Part shown: one piece after another, positions 44,973 to 53,618 of the stretch
Numbering within the stretch: the stretch's first letter is position 1
Layout: every line of letters begins with the position of its first letter
Assembly: GCA_964405335.1 (NCBI GenBank)
Contig: CAYONP010000030.1
Location: 1 to 56,889 of the forward strand
Origin: CAYONP01 sp964405335
GTDB lineage: Bacteria; Armatimonadota; UBA10988
Direction of reading: 5' to 3'
DNA length: 56,889 bases
Translations under genes and position numbers: made by a program
Notes under the pieces: generated by a model
The model's database searches: none
Seen by the model: only the letters and a program-made list of their open reading frames with translations
Told to the model about the DNA's origin: nothing

Positions 44973-46697
44973 CTAGTCGTCCTCGGTGACCTGGAACTCG
45001 TAGGTGCCTTGCACACCGAAGACGCCGAAGCAGACCTTGCCGCTTACACCGAGCTCGAAGCGCAGTGAGCCGCTGCCGCTCAACTGACCTCCACCGGGCA
45101 GGTCGAGGAACAGGCCCTTCGCCGGACTGATGTTGAAGGTGTAGTTTCCGGGATCGAGCTCGGCGCCGAAGTGGTCCTGGTCGCCGGCGTTGCTCAGCGT
45201 GCCGGCGCCGGTCAGGTTGGCGTCGAGCGCGGTCGACGTGTCGCAGTTGTTGTTCGGCTCCACCTCGCGCACCGGCTGCTGCGCCGGGGTCTGGGGGCGG
45301 CCGTCGATCACGGTGTTCTGCGGTTTGCCGTGCGGGCGGACCGCGTCGTCCTCGCCGTCGTCCTTGAGAAAGTCCTCCTCGAAGGTGTCGGTGAACAGGC
45401 CGATCACGAAGTCCGCCACCTGGCCGACCAGACCGCCGCCGTCGCGGTACTTCATGAGGAACTTCTCGTTGGCCTGCGCGGCGGTCAGGTCGACGCTGCC
45501 GAACGCCGTCTCGATCTCGTCGATGGTCAGCGTGTCGTCGCCGTTGCCCGTGTCGAGCGCGGCGCCGATGCCCTCGAAGTAGAGGCAGAGCGGCGTGCTG
45601 AGCCCGTTGTAGACCCACGCCGGCCGCTCGGCGTCGGTGCTGGTCAGCACCTGCACGCGGCTGTCCGAGAGGCCCTGCACGCTTTCGAACTGGGGCACCG
45701 CCGCGCCGCTGTGGCACGGGCCGAGAATGACGTTGACGTGCTCGGCCTTGACCTCGGTGGAGAGGAAGAGGGCCAGGCCGAGCCAGGTCATGAACCCATC
45801 GCCGACGGTGAAGGCGATCTCGGTGCCGTGGCTGGAGAGGATGATCAGCAGCTTGTCGTCCTCGCCCAGGCCGGCGGCGGCGTTCTTGATCGCGTCCTTG
45901 ATGTCCTGCTCGGTCAGGCGGTCGTCTTCCTGGTCGCGGACGATGGTGATGTCCTCGTCGCTCTGCCCGAGCTTGTCCTTGGCGAAGCTGGTCGAGGCGT
46001 CGATATCGGTCTGCCGGCGCGCCTCGGAGGTGCCGGCGATGATCACCGTCCTGACCGTCGTGCCGGCGGCCAGGTCGCGCGAGCCCGAGGCCGCGCGGGT
46101 GGCCGGCGGAGCTACGAGAGCATCTTCGGTGAGCAGCCAGAGCTGGTGGCGGTAGAGCCGGTGCTCGCGCTTGGCGGCATCGAACTCGAGCGGTCGCGCG
46201 CCGTCGACCAGCGGGTCGAACTCGTTGCGCTGCTCGACGATGCGGCCGTCGCTGGCGCGGACGTAGAGCGTGAAGCAGGTGTGGCCCAGGTCGGCGTTGG
46301 GCATCGGGTCGACCCAGTAGAGGAAGTGCGGTTCGGGCAACACGAACGTGTCGGCGTCGGTTTCGGGCTCGGCGCTGCGCACCCGGGTGCCGGCGGGCAG
46401 CAATCCGCCGGGCACGGCGTAGATGTCGCGCAGCGACTCGTCGGCGCCCTGGCCAATCACCTGTGCGCCGTTGGGTCCGTCGGGCCCGGTTTCCTGGCGC
46501 CCGGCGGGCACATTGGCATAGCGCCGCAGCACCACCTCATCGGCAGCTTGCTGCGACGGCAGCGCGCCCACGCCGGCGAGCACGCGGGTGGTGCGGCGGG
46601 GCAGGTCGCCCTGGCCGTCGCTGCCTCCACAGGCGGCGCAGAACAGGGCCAGCAGGGCGATGCTGAGCAGCAGCAGGAACACTCGACGCCGGGCCAT
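44973..46697 (-). CDS. Caspase-like (C14-type) lipoprotein with PPC domain
   Basis: This encodes 574 residues from the ATG at 46697 (GGAG upstream). A signal sequence ends in LFCAAC, a lipobox-like motif. After a beta-rich N-terminal region, residues about 220-420 form a caspase/legumain-like domain with His290 in LSSHGTE and Cys328 in GPCHSGAAV. This dyad is as expected for clan CD, and CHSG is typical of bacterial metacaspase-like proteins. The last about 110 residues (VEPNNNCDTSTALD, DQDHFGAELDPGNYTF) match a bacterial pre-peptidase C-terminal domain. It is probably a membrane-anchored protease or sensor. The second such protein in the window is at 14543. Confidence 0.72.
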   Translation of the reverse strand: MARRRVFLLLLSIALLALFCAACGGSDGQGDLPRRTTRVLAGVGALPSQQAADEVVLRRYANVPAGRQETGPDGPNGAQVIGQGADESLRDIYAVPGGLLPAGTRVRSAEPETDADTFVLPEPHFLYWVDPMPNADLGHTCFTLYVRASDGRIVEQRNEFDPLVDGARPLEFDAAKREHRLYRHQLWLLTEDALVAPPATRAASGSRDLAAGTTVRTVIIAGTSEARRQTDIDASTSFAKDKLGQSDEDITIVRDQEDDRLTEQDIKDAIKNAAAGLGEDDKLLIILSSHGTEIAFTVGDGFMTWLGLALFLSTEVKAEHVNVILGPCHSGAAVPQFESVQGLSDSRVQVLTSTDAERPAWVYNGLSTPLCLYFEGIGAALDTGNGDDTLTIDEIETAFGSVDLTAAQANEKFLMKYRDGGGLVGQVADFVIGLFTDTFEEDFLKDDGEDDAVRPHGKPQNTVIDGRPQTPAQQPVREVEPNNNCDTSTALDANLTGAGTLSNAGDQDHFGAELDPGNYTFNISPAKGLFLDLPGGGQLSGSGSLRFELGVSGKVCFGVFGVQGTYEFQVTEDD

Positions 46698-46824
46698 CCT
46701 CGTCTCCGTGCGAGTTCATGGTAAGTCGCCGGTCGGTGCAGGGCAGCCGACGGTCGGAATCGGTCGTTTCGGGCGCCGTGGCGGGACGCGTCGGTCGTTC
46801 GCGGTCGCCGACGGTCGCATCTGT

Positions 46825-47472
46825 TCATGCTTCCGGGGGGTCGTTTCGGCTCTGTGAGCGGTGCGGCGCGGGTTTGGTCGGCGCAGAATTGCGATTCGTG
46901 CCGCCGTCACGCGCGGTGCGACAGTCGTCAAACATCTGCAGCAGGCGGCGGAGTTGGAGCACGAGTCGGGCCTCGCACAGGCTGACCCGGCGCAGGTCGG
47001 CCTCGACGCCGGGGGGCAGGACGCCCGTTTGGAGCTGCCGCCGGAGTTGGTCCACCACGGCGCGATCGTCGTCGAAGGCGGCGGCAACCGTCTCGGCGAG
47101 GCGGCGCAGGCTCTCCGTGTCGGGCGGCTCGGCGGCGCAGGCCCGGCGCAGTTGCCAGGCCAGGTCGGCTTGCAGCGCGTCCGCCACCGGCCAATCCCAG
47201 CAGAGCTGCGAGTAGACCAGGGTCTCGAAGCCGAGCAGTCGCGTGAGCCGCCAGAACGACGCAGCGATATGGTTGACGAGCTGCTCCTCAAGCTCGCCGT
47301 CCGGCAGCAGGTGTTCCCATAGGCGGCGGCGGAGCGCGCGGCATTCCTCGACGGAGTCTTCCGGCACGCACAGGATCGGGTCGGGGAAGGAGCGGCCGAA
47401 CCGGCGCGCGCGGCGCTGCCGCAGGGCGTCGGGTGAGGCGTCGCCGGGCTCGTCGGGCAGTGTGTTGTCCAT
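46825..47472 (-). CDS. Conserved hypothetical protein
   Basis: This encodes 215 residues from the ATG at 47472; a TTG at 47493 also opens the frame. It is helical, with an Arg-rich N-terminus (RQRRARRFGRSFPDPILCVP) and a segment LLPDGELEEQLVNHIAASFW. Similar sequence patterns occur in hypothetical proteins of Acidobacteria and Planctomycetes that often lie near mobile DNA. No catalytic motif or signal peptide is seen. Function is unknown. Confidence 0.55.
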   Translation of the reverse strand: MDNTLPDEPGDASPDALRQRRARRFGRSFPDPILCVPEDSVEECRALRRRLWEHLLPDGELEEQLVNHIAASFWRLTRLLGFETLVYSQLCWDWPVADALQADLAWQLRRACAAEPPDTESLRRLAETVAAAFDDDRAVVDQLRRQLQTGVLPPGVEADLRRVSLCEARLVLQLRRLLQMFDDCRTARDGGTNRNSAPTKPAPHRSQSRNDPPEA

Positions 47473-47616
47473 GATCCGATCTATGCCGCCCAAGGCCGCG
47501 ACGGTCGCTTTTCGCGGCCCGGCGCCGCAACGTTCTCGTCATTTGGCGGCCGGATCGCCCGGCCGGCGACGGAGGGATCCTCTTCGTCGCGGCGCAGATC
47601 GGCGCGGAGAGCGATC

Positions 47617-48840
47617 ATGGAGCTCAATCGCAGGGAGTTCGTCGGCGCGGGCGCGGCGCTGGCGCTGAGCGCCGCCGGCGCGGCGCGGGCGAAGGGCGCC
47701 AACGCGCGGGTCAACGTGGCGACCATCGGCTGCGGCGGCATGGGCCACGCGCACCTGAACACGCTGGTGCCGCTGCGCGAGCAGGGGCGGGTGAACATCG
47801 TCAAGGTCTGCGACGTGTGGCAGAAGCGGCTCGATTCGGCCGTCGGCCTGACCGGCGCAGAGGGGGTGCGCGACTGGCGGCGGGTGATCGACGACCCGGC
47901 GGTCGAGGCGGTGACCATCGCCACACCCGACCACTGGCACGCGCCGATGGCCCTGGCCGCGCTCGAGGCGGGCAAGGATGTTTACTGCGAAAAGCCGATG
48001 ACCTACTGGGCCGACCTAAGCCAGCCGCGGCGCATCGCGGCGGCGGTGGCCGAGCACCGGCGGGTGCTGCAGGTCGGCACGCAGGGGATGAACGACAGCA
48101 TCTGGACTCAGCTCGGCGAGCGGCTGCGGGCCGGCGCGGCGGGGCGGCTGATCCATGCCCAGGCGAGCGACATCCGCAACGGGCCGCTGGGCGTCTATGA
48201 GCCGTCGAGCTTCGATCCCGACGCCAAGCCGGGCGAGAACCTTGACTGGGACATGTGGCTCGGCCCGGCGCCGAAGCGCGAGTGGGAGCCGGGGCGGTTC
48301 TTCGCCTTCCGCAGCTTCTGGGATTACTCGGGTGGGGTGGGGACCGACTTCTTCCCCCACCTGCTGACCCCGCTGGCGACCGCGATGAACCTCGACTTCC
48401 CGCTCACCGCCAGCGCCACCGGCGGGCTCTATGCCCTGCGCGACGGGCGCGAGATCCCCGACATCTTCACCCTCACGCTCGAGTATCCCGGCGGGCCGTC
48501 GGTGCTGCTGGTCGGCTCGGTCGCGTGCGGGCTCGGCCTGCCGACAGTCATCCGCGGCCAGAGTGGGACGGTCACGCTGGAGGGCAACGGGGCGGTCATC
48601 CGGCCCGAGAAGGCGATCACCGGCGAGCAGGCCGACGAGGTGATTGAGCGCACCCAGGGCGGGTCGCTGATCGGCCACTTCAGCGACTGGCTCGACTGCA
48701 TCGCCAGCCGGCAGCAGCCGCGCAGCAACGCGGCGTTGGGCTATCGCGTGATGGTCGCCCTGCACCTGGGCATCCGCTCGTTTCTGGAGGGCCGGCAGTT
48801 GCGGTTCGATCGGCGGACGGAGGCGGTGGAGGAGGGGTAG
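47617..48840 (+). CDS. Gfo/Idh/MocA-family oxidoreductase with Tat signal
   Basis: This encodes 407 residues from the ATG at 47617 (GGAGA upstream). NRREFVGAGAALALSAAGAA is a Tat-type leader. The NAD(P)-binding Rossmann fold starts with VATIGCGGMGHAH (about 34-46). The family signature CEKPMTY follows a TPDHWHAP block, and the C-terminal catalytic domain has FRSFWDYSGGVGTDFFPH. Periplasmic Gfo/Idh/MocA enzymes are greatly expanded in Planctomycetes and oxidise or reduce sugars. Substrate unknown. Confidence 0.9.
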   Translation: MELNRREFVGAGAALALSAAGAARAKGANARVNVATIGCGGMGHAHLNTLVPLREQGRVNIVKVCDVWQKRLDSAVGLTGAEGVRDWRRVIDDPAVEAVTIATPDHWHAPMALAALEAGKDVYCEKPMTYWADLSQPRRIAAAVAEHRRVLQVGTQGMNDSIWTQLGERLRAGAAGRLIHAQASDIRNGPLGVYEPSSFDPDAKPGENLDWDMWLGPAPKREWEPGRFFAFRSFWDYSGGVGTDFFPHLLTPLATAMNLDFPLTASATGGLYALRDGREIPDIFTLTLEYPGGPSVLLVGSVACGLGLPTVIRGQSGTVTLEGNGAVIRPEKAITGEQADEVIERTQGGSLIGHFSDWLDCIASRQQPRSNAALGYRVMVALHLGIRSFLEGRQLRFDRRTEAVEEG

Positions 48841-48935
48841 CAACTCAGAGGCATCAGGGCACTCACAAAGGAGAACGGGACTGGCTGGGCGACTTGGCAT
48901 CCGTGCACGACCGGTGGCCGCCTGGGATGCTTCCG

Positions 48936-50087
48936 ATGGTACAGATTGAGTTCATGCGCCCGCGGCTCGTGGGCCGACGCTTCGAGGATGGCGCGATTCC
49001 ACTCGAAGTCCTGGCCGATCTGGCGGTTCTCCAGGACATGCTCATCGAGGTCGCGAAGCTGAAGTTCAAGGACGATAACCCTGAGCGCTCCCGCGCCCCG
49101 AGGGGCTTCGCCGGGCGGGTGGAGCTGAGGGTAGAAGCCGTCGAAGCGGGCAGCAGCGCGGTGCTGGTAATCGTGCTAGCCCTCATGATGCCCCAACTCA
49201 GCTTGGAGCCACCCTCGGAGCAGGTGTACCTGGAACGCGCCAGGGATGCGGTGGTGGGCGCGGTGTCTGCGGCCAACGGCGGCCGCGCCACCGACAATGA
49301 GATCCGCCGTCATCTTCCCGCTCCAATGCTCGGCTATTTCGATCGACTGGGGCGCAGCCTAGGCGACGGCGAAGCACTGCTGCTCGACCCAGCGAACGCT
49401 AAGCAGCCGGCTCGACTCGACCGCGAGACCAGGCGCAAGCTAGTCCTTGCGTCACCGGGCACGCAGCAATTGCAGGAGGAGGTAACTGTGCGTGGCCGGA
49501 TTCCTGAGATGGACCAACAGGCCGCGAGCTTTCACGTCGAGCTGCCGGACGGCCGGAAGATCAAAGGGCCCATCGAGGATCGCCACAAGGAGGTTCTACT
49601 GGAGGTCTTCAACGGCTACCGGACCCGCAGTTGGGTCGCGCTCAACGGCATCGGCGTGCTCGACCGGTCGGGCCGTCTGCAACGTCTCCAGACGGTCGAG
49701 CACGTGACGGCCCTCGACCCGCTCGATGTACCGGCGCGGCTCGACGAACTAAGGCTGCTCCGCGACGGCTGGTTGGATGGATACGGGCATGCACCGAGTT
49801 CGGATGGCCTCGACCGGCTCGAGGCCTCGTTCGCTGAGTACTACCCGGACGACCTGCCGCTGCCGTACCTGTATCCGACACCGGAGGGCGGTGTGCAGGC
49901 TGAATGGACCTTCGCACCGAACGACATCTCGCTGTGCATCGACCTGGATAGCCAGCGCGGTGACTGGTCATTGCTAAACACAACCTCGGGCGAGGACGAT
50001 GAAGCAACGGTCGAGTTGGACTCGCCCGTGGGCTGGGAATCGCTGGTGGATTTGCTGCGAAAGGCCGCTGACGTAGCTGATGAATGA
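48936..50087 (+). CDS. Conserved protein of unknown function, first gene of a two-gene pair
   Basis: This encodes about 383 residues from the ATG at 48936; ATG at 48927 or TTG at 48894 are possible starts, and no ribosome-binding site decides. The N-terminal 180 residues are helical (PLEVLADLAVLQDMLIEVAK, GFAGRVELRVEAVEAGSSAV). The middle (about 190-260) is beta-rich and the end is acidic. No known motif is found. It overlaps the next gene by 8 bases, and base use is less GC-biased than neighbours, suggesting a transferred two-gene module. Confidence 0.65.
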   Translation: MVQIEFMRPRLVGRRFEDGAIPLEVLADLAVLQDMLIEVAKLKFKDDNPERSRAPRGFAGRVELRVEAVEAGSSAVLVIVLALMMPQLSLEPPSEQVYLERARDAVVGAVSAANGGRATDNEIRRHLPAPMLGYFDRLGRSLGDGEALLLDPANAKQPARLDRETRRKLVLASPGTQQLQEEVTVRGRIPEMDQQAASFHVELPDGRKIKGPIEDRHKEVLLEVFNGYRTRSWVALNGIGVLDRSGRLQRLQTVEHVTALDPLDVPARLDELRLLRDGWLDGYGHAPSSDGLDRLEASFAEYYPDDLPLPYLYPTPEGGVQAEWTFAPNDISLCIDLDSQRGDWSLLNTTSGEDDEATVELDSPVGWESLVDLLRKAADVADE

Positions 50088-50454
50088 CCGGACCACGCTC
50101 CTGCGCCAGATCCATCCGACGTTCTACTACGATGGCCGAGTGACCTCTCAGGCGTTCAACCCTTCGCGCGAACACGACTACCGGTTGTCCGTCTACGACG
50201 GAGACCAGGTCTCAGCCGAGGAATCCTGGCACCACTACACCCAGGAGTCGGCGAAGCCCTCTATCGGCGTCTATGGTGTGTCCGTCGCCGAGTGCAAAGA
50301 GCTGGGGCTGCCCGTCGAGCCAGATCCGGAGGCGTTCGCAGCTCACGCCTTGATCGACTTCCGCGGGCTATCCACGAGGAAGCAGCGCGACCTTGCGGCG
50401 AGGCAACTGCGCAACGCCGCCACCGACCGCGGCTGGCTCTATCAGCCTAGCTGA
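50080..50454 (+). CDS. Conserved small protein, second gene of the pair
   Basis: This encodes 124 residues, overlapping the preceding stop by 8 bases. Distinct blocks are LLRQIHPTFYYDGRVTSQAF, RLSVYDGDQVSAEESW and HALIDFRGLS. I recall these as a widespread uncharacterised family that pairs with larger hypothetical partners, often in accessory regions. No catalytic residues can be assigned. A toxin-antitoxin or defence role is possible but unproven. Confidence 0.65.
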   Translation: MNDRTTLLRQIHPTFYYDGRVTSQAFNPSREHDYRLSVYDGDQVSAEESWHHYTQESAKPSIGVYGVSVAECKELGLPVEPDPEAFAAHALIDFRGLSTRKQRDLAARQLRNAATDRGWLYQPS

Positions 50455-50550
50455 CGCCATCACGCTGCCGCCGGTCCAGCCCTGCCGCCGTCGCGGCGAC
50501 TCCGCCCGCTCCGCCGCACGTGCTACCATAGCCCACCCGAGGAGATCGCC

Positions 50551-51318
50551 GTGCTGTTGCAGGACAAGATCGGACTGGTCACCGGCGTGGCCAATCAGCG
50601 TTCGGCCGCCTGGTCCATCGCCCGCGCCTGCGACGCCGCCGGGGCGAAGATCGTGCTCAGCTATCGCGGCGAGCGCGAGAAGGAGGGCATCGACGGGCTG
50701 GTCGACCAGCTCGCGCGGCCGCCGCGGGTCCTCCCCTGCGATGTCACCGACGACGAGCAGCTCGGCGCGCTGGCCGAGTCGATCAGAGCCGAGCACGGCC
50801 GGGTCGATTTCTTGGTCCACTCACTGGCCTTTGCCAAGCGTGAGGACTTGAGCGGCCGGTTCATCGACACCTCGCGCGACGGGTTTCTCCTCGCCCACGA
50901 GGTCAGCGCCTACTCGCTGGCGGCGCTGGCCCGCGCGCTCGAGCCGCTGATGTCCGGCGGCGGGAGCATCGTCGCGCTGAGCTACATCGGCGCCGTGCGG
51001 GCGGTGCCGAACTACAACGTGATGGGCGTGGCCAAGGCCTCGCTGGAAGCGACGATCCGCTACCTGGCCGCCGACCTGGGCCCCGGCGGGGTGCGGGTCA
51101 ACGGGATTTCGGCCGGGCCGATGCGGACGCTCGCCGCGGCGGCGGTGGCCGGGTTCAAGGATATGTACAGCCACCAAGCCGAGATCGCCCCGCTGCGGCG
51201 CAACACGACGCAGGAGGAGGTCGGCGACACGGCGGTCTTTTTGGTCAGCGACATGAGCCGCGGGATCACCGGCGACATCATCTACGTCGACGGCGGGTAC
51301 CACATCACGCACGTCTGA
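50551..51318 (+). CDS. fabI: Enoyl-[acyl-carrier-protein] reductase (NADH)
   Basis: This encodes 255 residues from a GTG at 50551 following GAGGAG. FabI signatures are strong: LVTGVANQRSAAWSIA (NAD binding), VHSLAFAKREDLSGRFIDTS, SYIGAVRAVPNYNVMGVAKA with Tyr145, Tyr155 and Lys162, and RVNGISAGPMRTLAA. It performs the last step of each fatty-acid elongation cycle and is the target of triclosan in other bacteria. It stands alone. Confidence 0.96.
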   Translation: MLLQDKIGLVTGVANQRSAAWSIARACDAAGAKIVLSYRGEREKEGIDGLVDQLARPPRVLPCDVTDDEQLGALAESIRAEHGRVDFLVHSLAFAKREDLSGRFIDTSRDGFLLAHEVSAYSLAALARALEPLMSGGGSIVALSYIGAVRAVPNYNVMGVAKASLEATIRYLAADLGPGGVRVNGISAGPMRTLAAAAVAGFKDMYSHQAEIAPLRRNTTQEEVGDTAVFLVSDMSRGITGDIIYVDGGYHITHV

Positions 51319-51340
51319 CCGCCGGTCTGGCCGCCGACTG

Positions 51341-51366
51341 GACCGCCGGCGTCCCGCCGGCCCCGG
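51341..51366. repeat. Short dispersed palindromic repeat, second copy
   Basis: The same 26 bases as at about 38348-38373 (GACCGCCGGCGTCCCGCCGG then CCCCGG), located 22 bases after the fabI stop. A weaker related word (GACCGCCGGTCTGGCCGCC) lies just upstream. Both copies lie directly downstream of a gene. Confidence 0.55.
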
Positions 51367-51508
51367 TCGGGAACTCCCGCCGCGCCGTTGGGCTTCTGTG
51401 CCTCTGCACCCAGGAGCCTGGCGAGTGGGAGCGATAGCGTTCAGTCCAATGGCGCGGCGCGGCGCCGCGCGGCCGCTGGCGTCAGACTTGCCCGTGGGGA
51501 GAGCAGGT

Positions 51509-52081
51509 GTGGCTCGATCGCGGCGGGGCGAGTTCGAGGATCGACTCCGCGGCGTGCTCAAGTCGCTCTACACCACGGCGCTGTCGTACACGCACGACCG
51601 CGACGATGCCGAAGACCTGGTGCAGGAGTGCGTCCTGCGGGCGTTCCGCAGCTTTGACCAGTACCAGGACGGAACCAGTTTCAAGGCCTGGACGCTACGC
51701 ATTCTGACCAATCTGTGCATCAACCGCTTCCACCAGACGCGCAAGAACCTCGAGCAGGTCGGCTACGACGACGTCGAGCGCGAGGCCGAGCTGGCCGGGA
51801 GCCGGCTGCAGAGCCCGGCCAACGAGCCCGGCGCCGAGCTGTTCGATCGGCTGCTGCCCGAGGAGATGCAACGAGCGGTGGGCGAGCTGTCGCCCGAGTT
51901 CCGCGCGGTGGTGATGCTCTGCGATGTGCAGGAGCTGACCTATCAGGAGACCGCCGCGGTGCTCGGCGTGCCCATCGGCACGGTCCGCTCGCGGCTCTTC
52001 CGCGCCCGCCGGCTGCTGCGCGTGTCGCTGCTCGAGTATGCTCGCCAGCGCGGCCTGATCCCGGAGCAAGACCGTGGCTGA
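51509..52081 (+). CDS. ECF RNA polymerase sigma factor
   Basis: This encodes 190 residues from a GTG at 51509 (GGGGAG eight bases upstream); the open frame extends to 51398 but that part is not sigma-like. Region 2 is HDRDDAEDLVQECVLRAFRS and WTLRILTNLCINRFHQTR, and region 4 is RAVVMLCDVQELTYQETAAV with GTVRSRLFRARRLLR. It is a standard ECF factor. It overlaps the downstream anti-sigma gene by 8 bases. Confidence 0.92.
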   Translation: MARSRRGEFEDRLRGVLKSLYTTALSYTHDRDDAEDLVQECVLRAFRSFDQYQDGTSFKAWTLRILTNLCINRFHQTRKNLEQVGYDDVEREAELAGSRLQSPANEPGAELFDRLLPEEMQRAVGELSPEFRAVVMLCDVQELTYQETAAVLGVPIGTVRSRLFRARRLLRVSLLEYARQRGLIPEQDRG

Positions 52082-52889
52082 CCATCTTACCGAGGCCGAT
52101 CGCCAGTTGCTCTCGGCCGCCGTCGACGGCATGTTGCCGGCCGACGAGCAGGCCGCCGTGCAGGCCCGACTCGAATCCGACCCGCTGCTGCGCGCCGAGT
52201 GGGAGCGGCTGCTCGCGCTCAAGCGCTTCGCCCGGCGGGCGTTTGACCAGGAGCCGCCCGAGTCGCTTCTGCCCCGCCTGCGCTCGGCGCTCGATGCCGA
52301 GTTCGCGCCGCGCCGCCGCGCGCCGCTCCCCCGCCGGCGCTGGCTGCTCGCCGCGGCGGCCGTGCTGCTGGCCGGCATCGGCCTCAGCCGCCTGGGCGGG
52401 CCGTCGCGGGTGCTCGATCCGGCCAATCTGGCGATGACCCATCGCGGCTGGCAAGAGCATTTTGCCACCGCCACCGCCGACGAGTCGCCGGCCGCGATGG
52501 CCGCCCAGTTGAGCCGCCAGGTGGGCTTCGCGGTGCTGCCGCCCGACCCGACGGCGCTCTCAGCGGCGCTGAAGGCCTGCGCCACCTGCGACCACAGCGT
52601 GCCCGGCGGGCAGGTGGCGCTGTTTGTCATGGCCCGGCGCGACGGCACGGCGCTGACGCTGTATGAGCTGCCGGCGCGCGGCGTGACCACCGCGGGATTC
52701 CGCGACAGCGGCACCGCCGGGGTGCTGACCGCCGAGCACGACGGTCTGCGCCTGGCCGCCTGGCGCGACGGCGACGTCTATGCCTGTCTGGTGGCCGAGG
52801 CGATGCCGATGGACGAGCTGCTGCGGCTTGTGCCACAATCGCTTCGGCTCGCCGCCGAGCCGGGGCCGGTACGCTTCGCTTTGCTGTGA
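52074..52889 (+). CDS. Anti-sigma factor
   Basis: This encodes 271 residues from a GTG at 52074, overlapping the sigma gene. The N-terminal 70 residues are helical (SAAVDGMLPADEQAAVQARL), typical of anti-sigma N-termini. One membrane helix lies at about 90-108 (WLLAAAAVLLAGIGL). The periplasmic part (about 110-271) has a CATCDHS motif and resembles RsgI/DUF-type sensors. It should hold the sigma factor at the membrane. No zinc anti-sigma HxxxCxxC is present. Confidence 0.8.
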   Translation: MADHLTEADRQLLSAAVDGMLPADEQAAVQARLESDPLLRAEWERLLALKRFARRAFDQEPPESLLPRLRSALDAEFAPRRRAPLPRRRWLLAAAAVLLAGIGLSRLGGPSRVLDPANLAMTHRGWQEHFATATADESPAAMAAQLSRQVGFAVLPPDPTALSAALKACATCDHSVPGGQVALFVMARRDGTALTLYELPARGVTTAGFRDSGTAGVLTAEHDGLRLAAWRDGDVYACLVAEAMPMDELLRLVPQSLRLAAEPGPVRFALL

Positions 52890-52908
52890 CCGCCCCCAGG
52901 AGAGTGCG

Positions 52909-53496
52909 ATGCGACACCTGTCCCTGCTGGTTCTGCTCGGCCTGGCCGCCGCGCTGGCCGGTTGCGTTCCGCCATCGACCACGCCGCCCGGCCGGGTGAC
53001 CGGTCCGCCGCCGCCGCGGCCGGCGCCCGAACCAGAGATGGCGCCGACGGTGGGCAAGCCGGCGCCGCTGTTCACGCTGACCGACCTGGACGGCGAGGAG
53101 TTTGTGCTCGCCGAGCAGAAGGGCAAGGTGGTCTACCTCGACTTCTGGGCCACTTGGTGCCCACCCTGCCGCGAGGCGATGCCGCACAGCAACGAGCTGG
53201 CGCAGCGGCCCGAGGCAGAGGCGGGCGACCTGGTGGTGCTCGCGGTCGATCTCGACGAGACGCCCGACGAGGTGACCGCCTACCTCGAGCAGCAGAACTT
53301 CACCATGCGGACGGCGATCGACCCCAAGGGCGCGGCGGCCGAACAGTACGGCGTCGAGGGCATCCCGACGTTTGTGGTGATCGGCCGCGACGGGGTGGTC
53401 AAGTGGCAGGCCAGCGGGTTCAACCCAGCGGGCACGCCGGCGCAGATCGACGCGGCGATCGAGTCGGCGCTGGCCGAGCCGGCGCCGGAGGCGTAG
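52909..53496 (+). CDS. TlpA/ResA-like thioredoxin-fold lipoprotein
   Basis: This encodes 195 residues from the ATG at 52909 (CAGGAGAG upstream). A signal peptide with lipobox LAGC (Cys19) is followed by a Pro-rich linker and a thioredoxin domain: FWATWCPPCREAMP (redox Cys84/Cys87), AVDLDETPDEV and the cis-Pro motif GIPTFVVIG. It probably reduces disulfides outside the cytoplasm, for example in cytochrome c maturation. It follows the sigma/anti-sigma pair by 19 bases and may be in the same operon and regulon. Confidence 0.9.
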   Translation: MRHLSLLVLLGLAAALAGCVPPSTTPPGRVTGPPPPRPAPEPEMAPTVGKPAPLFTLTDLDGEEFVLAEQKGKVVYLDFWATWCPPCREAMPHSNELAQRPEAEAGDLVVLAVDLDETPDEVTAYLEQQNFTMRTAIDPKGAAAEQYGVEGIPTFVVIGRDGVVKWQASGFNPAGTPAQIDAAIESALAEPAPEA

Positions 53497-53618
53497 GTCA
53501 ACCTCGGCGCGCCAGCGGGCGGCGTGCACGACTTGCGGTCGCCGCCGCGACGGCGCCGGCATCGTCGTCGGCGCCTTGCGATGCGTCGCTACGGGCGTAG
53601 CATTTGGCCGCTCGCCGC
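53497..53618. terminator. Convergent intergenic region with imperfect hairpin
   Basis: This 122-base region lies between converging genes. It contains GGCGCCTTGCGATGCGTCGCTACGG, which is related to the perfect hairpin at 6204-6225 that also lies between convergent genes. It may serve as a terminator or be a repeat. Confidence 0.3.

Noticed and set aside
45171..46724. 517-codon plus-strand frame opposite the second caspase-like gene
   Set aside because: Antisense shadow; the minus-strand gene has a lipobox, catalytic dyad and PPC domain.
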